This document shows positions 48,812-59,400 of a stretch of 64,000 bases of DNA, in pieces. The notes beneath the pieces were generated by a model. That model was not told where the DNA came from and made no database searches. It was given only the letters and a program-made list of their open reading frames with translations. The stretch is from Aquabacterium sp. CECT 9606 (lineage in GTDB: Bacteria; Pseudomonadota; Gammaproteobacteria; Burkholderiales; Burkholderiaceae_C). Numbering within the stretch: position 1 is the first letter of the stretch; each line of letters opens with the position of its first letter. The position numbers were made by a program, and so were the translations under genes. The stretch lies in assembly GCF_918741295.1 (NCBI RefSeq), contig NZ_CAKKNB010000002.1, forward strand, positions 682,001 through 746,000. The letters are read 5' to 3'.

Positions 48812-50452
48812 ATGAAGTCCATTTTCCCTAACGTGCTCTTTCGTCTAAAGCCGCTTTGCGCTGCCTTGGCCTTGTGCTGTGTGCCTTTGGTTCAGGCCGC
48901 AGAGCCCGACGTTATCCAGGCCAGTCGTTTCGACATCCAGGAGTTCGAGATCGAGGGCAACAGCGTCTTGCCCGTCACCTTGGTTGAAAAGGCCGTTCAG
49001 CCATTTTTGGGGCCCGACAAAGCCCTGGCAGACATGGAAGGCGCCCGTGCTGCGCTGGAAAAGCTGTACCAGGACACCGGCTACATCTCCGTCTATGTGG
49101 AGGAGGCCAGTGGCCGCATCCCGGAAGACGGCATCGTGCGCTTGAGGGTGGTGGAAGGCACGATTGGCCGCGTCAAGGTCAGCGGATCGCGCTATCACAG
49201 CCAGGCTTACATCCGCGACAAGGTGCCTGAGATGGAGCCCGGCAAGGTGCCCAACTTCACGCTGGCCCAGGCGCAATTGGCTGATCTGAACCGCACTGAA
49301 GAGCGGCGTGTTCAACCCGTGGTCAAGCCGGGCCAGGTGCCCGAAACGGTGGACATCGAGTTGCAGGTGATCGACCAGTTGCCCATGCAGTTCAATGTGG
49401 AGTTGAACAACCGCCAAGTGCAGTTCACCGAGCCCTGGCGCTTGCAGGCCACGGCACGCTACAACAACCTGTGGCAGGCCGACCATTCGCTGTCGATCAC
49501 GGCCATCACCACCCCTCAGAACCTTGACCAAAGCAAGGTGTTGGCAACGTCGTACACCATCCCTTTGCAAGGCAGCGACGCCTGGCTGGGTTACGCCGTG
49601 CTGTCCGACAGCCTGGTCGAGCCGCTGGGCTCGGCCAATGTGGTGGGCAAGGGCTTTGTGCTGGGCGTGAAACGCATCTGGGGCTTGCCGGGCAGCAGCA
49701 CCTTGCAACACACACTGGCCTTCGGGGTCGATTACAAAGACTCGCAAGAGCGCATCAAGGCTGATGGCAGCGAGTTGTCCAGCCCATTGCGCTATGTGCC
49801 AATCAAGCTGGATTACAACGCCAACGTGCAAACCGAGGACACCAGCTCGACCTTGTCCTTGGGCGGGGTGTTTGCCTTGCGCGGTGTGGTGCGGCAGTCC
49901 CTGGATTGCGCCGACACGGGCGCGGTGGACCAGTTCGCCTGCAAGCGCGAAGGTGGGGATGGCAGCTTTGCGGCCATGACGATTGATGCGACCCACACTC
50001 GCCCCTTGTGGCGTGGGGCGCTGGAAGGCTGGCAGACCCGGTGGCGACTGGGTGCCCAGATCACCAGCCAGCCGCTGGTGGGTGGCGAGCAGTTCTCGAT
50101 TGGTGGCACGGACTCGGTGCGCGGCTACTACGAGGCCGAGGCCATTGGCGACGTGGGGGTGCACACGGGTGTTGAGTTGCGCACGCCCAATGTGGCCAAG
50201 CGAGAGGGGTATGGGCTCAGCGACCTGGACGAGTTGCAGGGCCTGGCTTTTGTGGAAGGGGGCTTGGTGCGCACCTTCAACCCGGGGTTTGCCAGGGCGC
50301 GAACCGGCTTGGCCTCGGCCGGGGTGGGCTTCAAGTTCAGGGCCCGCAAGGTTTTCAACGCCCAGGTGGACGTGGCCTGGCCGCTGCGCGCCACCGACGC
50401 CACGCAGAAGAACGATCCCCGTGTTCATGCCCGTTTGGGCCTCGATTTCTAA
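48812..50452 (+). CDS. ShlB/FhaC-type two-partner secretion transporter (TpsB)
   Basis: Outer-membrane Omp85-superfamily barrel that exports the adjacent exoprotein. 546 residues from the ATG at 48812: signal peptide (LCAALALCCVPLVQAAEP, cleavage near residue 32), POTRA domains (FDIQEFEIEGNSVLPVTLVEKAV, then YIRDKVPEMEPGKVPNFTLAQAQ) and a 16-strand-type barrel. The conserved loop-6 motif is GTDSVRGYYEAEAIGD. A Cys pair (SLDCADTG...QFACKREG) sits in a predicted loop. A GTG start 13 codons upstream is possible but lacks a better ribosome site. The exoprotein gene starts 47 bp downstream. Confidence 0.93.
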   Translation: MKSIFPNVLFRLKPLCAALALCCVPLVQAAEPDVIQASRFDIQEFEIEGNSVLPVTLVEKAVQPFLGPDKALADMEGARAALEKLYQDTGYISVYVEEASGRIPEDGIVRLRVVEGTIGRVKVSGSRYHSQAYIRDKVPEMEPGKVPNFTLAQAQLADLNRTEERRVQPVVKPGQVPETVDIELQVIDQLPMQFNVELNNRQVQFTEPWRLQATARYNNLWQADHSLSITAITTPQNLDQSKVLATSYTIPLQGSDAWLGYAVLSDSLVEPLGSANVVGKGFVLGVKRIWGLPGSSTLQHTLAFGVDYKDSQERIKADGSELSSPLRYVPIKLDYNANVQTEDTSSTLSLGGVFALRGVVRQSLDCADTGAVDQFACKREGGDGSFAAMTIDATHTRPLWRGALEGWQTRWRLGAQITSQPLVGGEQFSIGGTDSVRGYYEAEAIGDVGVHTGVELRTPNVAKREGYGLSDLDELQGLAFVEGGLVRTFNPGFARARTGLASAGVGFKFRARKVFNAQVDVAWPLRATDATQKNDPRVHARLGLDF

Positions 50453-50499
50453 GCCTCTCCGCAGTTTGCCCGTTGTTTGCCGTTGACCAGAGATTTGCC

Positions 50500-53400
50500 A
50501 TGACCACCTCACGCCGCCTTCGCCCTGGTACCCAGCCCGCCACCTTGCCTCGCCTGCGTCCGTTGGCCTGGGCCGCAGCGGTCTTGATGGGTTCGGCGTG
50601 GGGGGCTGCGCCCGGCGCACTGGACATCCCAGTGAAGTCCGATGTCTGGATCAAGCCTGGGCAAGGTGCCGGCAGCTATGTGGTGAACCAGGGCCTCAAT
50701 TCGGTGACGGCCACGGTACAGCAAACGAGCAGACGCGCCATCTACAACTGGAAGTCGTTCAACATCGGCGCCAATGCCACCGTCAACTTCGACATGCAGG
50801 GCGGGGCCGGCTCCAGCGCCTTGAACCGCATCCACGATCAGAACCCCAGCCAGATCTTCGGCAAGCTCAATGCCAATGGCGAGGTGCTGCTGATCAACCG
50901 CAACGGGATCATCTTTGGCAAGACGGCGCAGGTCAATGTGCAGGGCTTGATCGCATCGACGCTGGACATCAATGACGACGTGTTCCTGGGAGGACTGACG
51001 ACCATCGACACCACCAGCCCGACCTTTGAGTGGAAGGATGCCGAGGGCGTGGCCACCTATGCGCCAGAGGACAACTTTGTGAGGGTAGAAGCGGGTGCGG
51101 AGATCACCACGGCGTCCGGGGGGCGGGTGTTCCTGATGGCGCCCAAGGTTGAGAACGAGGGAGAGATCACCACGCCGGGTGGGCAGACCGTGCTGGCGGG
51201 GGGGGAGAAGGTCTGGCTGAAGTCGCCCGACCGTGACGCCATTTACGCATCGGAGGCTAATCCCAAGTTCACGGCCACGCGCGGCTTGTTGGTGGAAGTG
51301 TCTGGCGCGGGCAGTGCCAGCAACCTGGGCAAGATCCTGGCCGAGAAAGGCAACATCACTTTGGTGGGCTATGCCGTGCGCAATGCGGGCAAGTTGCAGG
51401 CCACTACCTCGGCCACGTCCAACGGGTCGGTGTTTCTGCAAGCACGTCGGGTGACCGAAACGCCCGCGGCCAACAAGCCGGTGATGGCAAACCAGGGTGG
51501 GCAATTGACCTTGGCGGAAGGCAGCCGCATCGAGATCACCCCCGACAACAGTGAGGCCTACGACAGCAACAGCACCTTCACCAAATCGCGCGTTCACCTG
51601 TCTGGCCAGACCATCTCTCTGGAGCAAGGGAGCGCCATCGTGGCCCAGGGAGGCATCGTCGACGTGCGTGCTGAGGACAGGCCAAGCTATTCCAACAGAT
51701 CCATCGCGTTCCAAGGCGCGTTGGGAGATGACGGGGCTGATCCGTTCATCGGCGCGGGGGCCGCTCCTTCAACCACCGCCCGCATCGTGTTGGGCAAGGA
51801 CGTGTTGATCGACGTGTCCGGCACCAAGGGTACCACCGTGGGCGTGGACCGCAACTTCGTGACCACCGAGTTGCTCGGTGCCACGGACCTGAAGGATGCA
51901 CCTCTGCAAAAGGGCGGAGCGCTCTACCCCGGACAGGCGCAAACCAAACTCACCTTCGACATTCGCGAATCGGCCGCTGTGATCGGCCACACCAAGGACG
52001 ATGTCGGCAGCAGTTACCTGCTTGGTGTGAAGAAGACGGCGGGCGAACGCCTGGCGGATGCGGGCAGCGTCATCCTGGCTTCGACGGGGGCTGTGGTCAC
52101 GCACCAGGACAGCTTGGTCAACGTGTCAGGTGGCCAGGTCAACTACACCAGTGCCGTGGTCAAGCCCACGCAGTTGCTGGGTGCTGATGGCAAGGTCTAC
52201 ACCGCCAACACGGCTTCCAAGGATGTGCTGATCACCAAGGTGCTCAGCAAGGCCGACGCCGACGATACGCGCTTTGGCACGGTCGTGGCCCCGGGCACCA
52301 GCTTGCAGGGGCGGCTTGAGGCTGGCTATGTCGAGGGTCGCGCCGGTGGTGAATTTGCCGTCTATGCGCCCACGGTCGTGGCCCTCGGGCACGTCAAGGC
52401 GGACACTGTGGCTGGTGAGCGCCAAATCCGTGGTCAGGACAAGCTGGCTACAGCATCGGCGATCAGGCTGGGCTCTCTCAAGATGGCGACCCTGGGTGTT
52501 GGCGATGCCATCTTGCGGGGCATGACCATCAGCAAGGATGCGCAGGCCTTGTCTCCTGACTTCTGGAAGGACGCGATAGAGGGCAGCATCACCGGTGGTA
52601 ATCGCGTGTCGGCCTCGGCGCTCAATGCCAGTGCCGCGGGTCTCATCGAAGTGGCCTCGGAGGGGAGCATCACCGTTGCCGATGGCACCGATTTGCATCT
52701 GGCCGATGCGGCCCAGTTGACCTTGCGTTCCAGGGCGGTGGACCTCGGCGATGGCATCGTCCTGGGGGGGCACATCACGGGGCATGGTGCCAATGTTCAC
52801 GTCAGCACGGCCGCCGCGGTGTCCGCGCTGGAGGGGGGCGTGATGCCCTTGGGCGGTATCACGCTCAAGGCGGGCAAAGCCATCGACGTTTCCGGCAACT
52901 TCGTCAACCGCCAGGTCGGTGGTGCGAGCCAGCAGGCCGCCTGGGCGGGCGGGAATGTCACGCTGGCCTCGTCGGGCGGTTTGAACCTCCAGGATGGCAG
53001 TGCCATCAACGTGTCGGGGGGGGCCACGGTGTCGTCCGCAGGTGCGATGACCGGCACCCGCGCGGGTGCCATCGTGCTGGAATCGCAGAATTCCGTTGGC
53101 CCGCAGCAGGGCGTGTTCAGTGATGTCCATCTTGGGGCTACCCTGCAGGGCCAGCAAATGGTCAACACGGCCAAGTCCTTGAACGATGCTGGCCGCAGCG
53201 ATGCGGGCAGCGGCAAGCTGCGCATCAAGGTGGGCGACATTCGGGTGATTGCGGCCGATGGTGGTCCTGCCACCATCCGTGGAGGTGTGAGCAAGGATGG
53301 CGTGACCGTCACCACGGACCTGTTCTCGCAGGGCGGCTTCCGGAACTTCGACCTGGAAGGTGTGAAGAATCTGGATGTGGCGGGCAACGCCGTCATTGAG

Positions 53401-56400
53401 CCGCGGGTCAGACAGTGGACGCCCAAGGCCAGCGCCGCTTGGGCCGCCACCGGCAGCTCCATGAACAACGTGGCGAGCTCGGTGGTAGATCCACAGGGTC
53501 AAATTCCGTCCGTCAACCTCAATTTGATGTCCAGGGGCTACCTGAACAACAATGCGACCGGCATGCAGAACAATGGCAGCTTGAGGTTGAACGCTGGCAG
53601 CCAGATCAAGCTTGGGCCCAAGAGCGTGGTCATGCTGACAGGGGGCAACGAGTTGCTCGTCAATGGCAGCGTGCATTCGGCGGGTGGAAAGATCGCCTTG
53701 GATCTGGCTGGACTGCCCAATGAGACCCTCACCAGACCCGTGGAATATGTCGGGCGGTATCAGGTCGGCAGCAAAGCCAGCCTTGATGTCTCGGGTGCGA
53801 CGGTGCTCAAGCCCTCCAGCAGCGGGTTGCGCCAAGGGGAGGTCCTGAACGGAGGCAGCATCGGCTTGGGCCTCACCACCGGCACGGGCAGTGTCGTGAT
53901 TGTGGCCGAGGGTGCGAAGCTCAAGGCCAATGGAGCGGTAGACGGCCTGGACGTGACATTGCCTTCGATGAGCGGGGGCACTGTCACCCAGCGGCAGATT
54001 GTGGCCAGCGATGGTGGCGCCATCAGCGTGACCGCCGGCATCGGCGGAGGCGTGTTGGCTGGCGATCTGCAAGCCAAGGCGGGTGGCGCCACTGCCATGG
54101 GCGGCGCCCTGTCGGTGAGCAGCACGGAGACCGTGCGCCTTCAAACCGGTCTGGTTGATGGCCAACAGTCGCCAGATTTGGGCGTCATCGCGGTGTCGGC
54201 CGACATGGTTAGGGAGGGTGGTTTTGCCGACCTCAAGCTTCAGGCGAAGGATCACATCGAACTGAAGGGCCGCGTTGATCTGACGATGCGCCGCAACCTG
54301 GTGCTTGATGCGCCAGTGCTGATGGCCAAGGATGCCGGTCAATCCTTGTTGAAGGCGGCCTCGGTGCTGTCCTGGACCAACACCAACGTCAGTAGCGGGC
54401 AGCCAGCGGCCGGTGAAGGATCGGGGGCCCAACTGGCGTTGCAGGGCTCCCTGCTGGACTTGTCGGGTCACGTGGCGACGGATGGTGTCAGTCAGCTAAT
54501 CTTGATAGGCGACGAAGAGGTCCGCTTGCGGCCATCGGGAGCTGGGTTGACGAATGGTGGACTGAGCACGGCTGCTGATGTGACGATCCTGACCCAGCAA
54601 GTGGCAGGCAGCACCGGCGTCAACTACACCTTGGATGCATCGGGCCATGACCTGACCATCGACGGTGGCCGTTCGACGGCCGCGGCGCCCTTGTCCGTGG
54701 GGGCGAGCCTGACGTTCAAGGCCGCCACCATCGATCAGAAAGGCACCATCCAGGCGCCCTTCGGCCAGATCACCTTGAGCGCCACTGAGCGTGTGACCTT
54801 GCACGAAGGCAGCGTGACCTCGGTGTCGGGCGATGGGATCACCGCACCCTACGGCAGCACCACGGGCGGCCAGGACACCTGGCAGGTCAACGGTCAGACC
54901 ATTGACCGCTTGCCCGAGAAAACCATCACCGTGGAGGCGCCCGGTCAGCTGGTGGAGTTGAAGGCGGGGTCCACGCTGGACCTCTCCGCCGGCGGCAAAG
55001 TTGTCGCGTGGGAGTTCGTGGCCGGGCCCAACGGCTCCAAGGATGTCTTCACGGGCAGCTTCGACACCACCGGCACCTTTGCCGTGGTGCCGACGGTCAA
55101 GGGCTACGCCCCGGTCGACGCCCAACTGCTGAGCGACACCGCCGGGGTCAACGATTTGCTGGGCTTCAACACCGCGCGCCAGATCACTTTTGGGGCTGGT
55201 GGGCCTTTGCCGGCGGGCACTTACACCGTCCTGCCCGCTCGCTACGCCTTGCTGCCGGGGGCCTTCCTGATCAAGCCGAGCAGCAAAGCCAACCTGGCCG
55301 TGGGGCAGAGCGTGGCGCAGCCCATCGGCTCGACCTTGGTGGGCGCGACACTGAGCACCCTGGGCGTCGGGGCCTCTTCAGCCCCGGCCACCACCTACGA
55401 GGTCATGTCCCAAGCCGTGGCCAGACGTTCCAGCGAGGTGCGCGAAGCCAGTGCCGACACCTTCTTCGCGGGCAAGGCGGCGGCCGCTGACCAGGCCGCA
55501 CCGCGGGGCACGGCCCAAGGCGGCACGCTCAACCTGGCAGCCACGCGCTTGAGCCTGGAGGGCCGCGCGCTCTTCAAGAGCGGTGGGGAGTTGAACATTG
55601 CCTCGGACAAGATTCGCGTGGTGAGCGATGGCGCAGCGGCCAGCGCGGCCACCGCCGATCACCCCGATGCGCTGATCCTGACTGCGGATCAACTCAATGC
55701 CACCGGTGTCGGTTCGCTGATGCTGGGCGGCACGCGCCAAGGGCAGAGCACCACGGTGGCCAGCGGCGATGCCTCGGGCGGGGCGCGCCAGACCTTGGTG
55801 TCCGCCTCGGACGTGGTCATTGACCAGAACGTGAGTTTGCATGCGGGCGCGGACATCATCCTGGCCGCCAACGGCAGGGTTTTGGTGGCGGATGGCGCCC
55901 AGATCGAAGCCAAGGGTGCTGGGACTTCGGAAGCCCTGGCCTTTGATGGCGACGGTGCCTTGGTTCGCGTCAGCGCGGACAGTTCCGCCATCAGCGCACG
56001 CACCAACACCCTCCGCGAAAAAGGCGAGGTGGTGCTGGGTGAGGGCGCCGTCCTGACAGGTGGGGCCGTGACCGTGGAGGCGACCCAACGCACAGAGGTG
56101 GCCGGTACCGCCAAGCTCGCGGGTGACAGCGTGACCTTGGGGGCCGGCCGCATGGCGGTGGGCGGTGGCGCGGCGCAGTCGCTGGCCGATGCTGGCGATA
56201 CCAGCACATTGCTGTTGAACCCGACTTTGGCCGCACAGTTGGCCCAGGCCAAAGCGTTGACCTTGCGCAGCTTCGATGGCATCGACTTCATCGGGCAGGC
56301 TCAGTTGGGAAGTGCGAATCAAAGCCGTCTGACCCTGGATTCGGCCGCCTTGCGCGTGCTGGATGGCCCCAGTGGTCAGCCTTCGGTGGCACATGTCCAG

Positions 56401-59400
56401 GCCGGCAGTGTCAGTTGGACCAATACCAGCGGCAGCAACGCAGTCGCGGCAGATGCGGCCACCGGGGGCAGCCGCTTGACACTGTCAGCCACTGGCGCCG
56501 GTGGTGCCGATGGCCATGTGCGTTTGGGCAGCGGTACGCTGGCCATGTCGGGCGCTGAAACCAACCGCATTGAAGCGGCAGGCAGCGTCGTGCTGCAAAG
56601 CCGGCGCCAGGCGGTGACCAACGCGCAAGATCAGGTGGTCTCCACCACGCCGGTGGTCACGCAGCTCAGCAGCACGGGTAACCTCACCTTGCAGGCGAAG
56701 TCCATCACCACGCGCACGGGTGACAACGGTGAGATCGCGGCCCAGGGGGCTTTGCGGATTGAGCGACCTGGTGATGCCGCGGGCAAGCTGGCGGCCACTG
56801 CTGGCTCGGGAGGGCGACTGACCCTCAAAGGCCAAAGCATTGAGCAAGCGGGCACGGTCGAGCTGTCATCAGGGGCCTTGCGTTTGCAAGCCGGTGGCGC
56901 CGACGGCCAAGATGCCATCACCTTTGGAGCTGGATCCATCACCAACCTGGCGGGGCGCAGCAAGGTGATGGACGGCATCACGGTGGCCACGCCCGGCGGG
57001 GACTTGAGCGCCACGGCGGCCGCGGGGCACATCCGCTTGAACGAAGGCAGCGTGATCGATGTCTCTGCAGGGGGTGGTGCTGCAGGCATCAGCGCCGGCA
57101 GCGTTAACCTGAGCGCGCCCACAGGACAGGTCAGCCTGGACGGAACCATCAAGGCCTTGGCAGGGGTGGGGCAAACCGGTGGCAGCTTGTCGATTGACAG
57201 CCTGGAGGCCGTGGACCTGGCCAAACTGGCCAGTAGCATCGCGGCGCAGCAAACAGCCCAGCAGCGCAATTTCAGCCAGGCCTTGAGCGTGCGGCAGCGC
57301 GCTGGCGACATGACGGTGGGCTCGGGCACCACCCTCCAGGCGGCGGACATCAAACTGGTCAGCGATGGCGGTGCCTTGACCATCAACGGGCAATTGGACG
57401 CCAGTGGCGCCCAGGCCGGATCGATCAAGCTGGCGGCCAAGGGCGACGTGATCCTGGCCGGCAGCGAGGGCCAACTGGCTGCCATCAAGGCGAACGCCAC
57501 GCAGGCTGGCGCCAAAGGTGGCCAGCTGACCATTCACAGCGATGGTGGGTCGATTGGCCTTCGTGAGGACGCCGGGGTGAACCTGAGCGGCGGTGCAGCG
57601 GGCCAGGGTGGTCAGTTGGATTTGCGGGCCGTGCGCACAGCGGGCAACGAGGTGCCCATCGAAGCCATCGCGAGCCAGATGACGGGTGTTGACCGCATCA
57701 CGGTGGAAGGCGTCAAGGTCTACCAGCAAAGCACGATCAACCAGACCTTCATCGACAAGGTCAAAGCCGACAACACCTTGTTCATCGGTGCCACGGGCCA
57801 GAACGCCAGCAAGATCGTGGACCGTCTGGCTTCGGTCAACCATGACCTGGCCAGCAAGCTCGCGGTGCGATCAGGCGCCGAGGTGCGCAGCACGGGCGAC
57901 ATGACCGTTTCGGCCGATTGGAATCTGCTGAGCTTCAATGCCAATGGCACCGTCAAGCCCACTGGCAACGGCCAACCCATGAACCTGACCTTGCGGGCGC
58001 AGGGTGATCTGAAGGTTCAGGCCAGCTTGAGCGATGGCTTCCGCTCATCGGGCACCAGTGCCACGGCGGCGGCCAAGGTGGCCCCTTTGGGGTTGATCAC
58101 CCCTGGCGATGGCGCCGACCTGACCTTGGTGGCTGGTGCGGACTTGGGTTCATCCGACGTCACCGCCACCCAGCCTGTTTTGACGGGGGACGATGCCACC
58201 AATGCCAAGGGCAACGTCATCATCGGTGCGACCAACAAGGACGTGCTGGTTCGCACCACCACCGGGGACATCGTGGTGGCCGCGAGCCAGAAGGTGCAAC
58301 TGCTCAACGACCGGGCGGTGGTCTACACCACGGGCCGTGTGGCTACGGACGCCGAAGTGGGCAGCCCGGTCGCGCCGCCGGTGAGTTCGCTCAACAATGG
58401 CTTGTTCATCGGTGAAGGCTCAGGCTTCAACCTGGTGCGCCAGGGCCTGTACCTGACGGATGCCGGCAGCGTGCAGCTCACGGCGGGCAGCGATGTTGAA
58501 TCGTTGGCGACGGGCGCGGCCCAATACGGCACCGAATGGTGGTGGCGCGCCGGTGGCACTGTGGACGAGAAATTCGACTTGACCTGGTTCAGCCGCTACG
58601 ACAAGTTCCAGCAAGGCATCGCCAGCTTCGGCGGCGGTGATGTTCGTGTGCAGGCGGGTGGCAGTGTCAGGAACATCGGGGTGTCGTCGGCCAGCAGCGG
58701 CTACGTGAGCGCTGCAACTGGCACCACCACGCAGTTTGCAGGTGGCGCGGTGGCGATCAAGGCCGCCGACGACGTCGAAGGCGTGTTCATCCACGCCGGT
58801 GGGGCCAGCCTGAACGTGGCCGCAGGTCGGGACATCAAAGCCAGCCCGACGCGGGCGGCACCACAAATCCACTATCAGGACACCTCGGCCAGCATCTGGT
58901 CTCGTCAGATGTTGAAGCTGGGCGCGATCACCGAGGTGGGCTCCGTGAACGCGGCCAGGCAGAACAAGTCCAAGGCGAGCTCTCAAGTGGTGGGCCTGGC
59001 GCCGAATGCCAGCATGGCCGTGCTGTCTTCTGGCGGAGATGTCTTGTTGAGTGCTGAACTGCCGGCCAACGACGAGGTAATGCAGAGCACGGACCTTGGC
59101 GTGGCGCACCTGTTCCCCAAGGTCACTCAGGTGGCCGCGCCCGAGGGCGCCTTGCAAGTGGCCACGTTGAACCAGGCCAGCGGCACGGGCGCCGACTTGA
59201 GTCTGTTGGCGCAGGGGGCGCTTCAGGTAGACAAGCTGCGGGTCAAGGTCCTTGATTCTGGCGCTGCGCCGATCGTCCTCCTTGTGCGAAACGTAAAAGA
59301 TGGCAATGGCCCTTCCGATCTGACCTCGGTGTTCCTGCAGAAGGCATTCGAGCTCGGGTCGAGAGAGCCGGTAAGGATCCTGTCCGAGACCGGGTCCGTG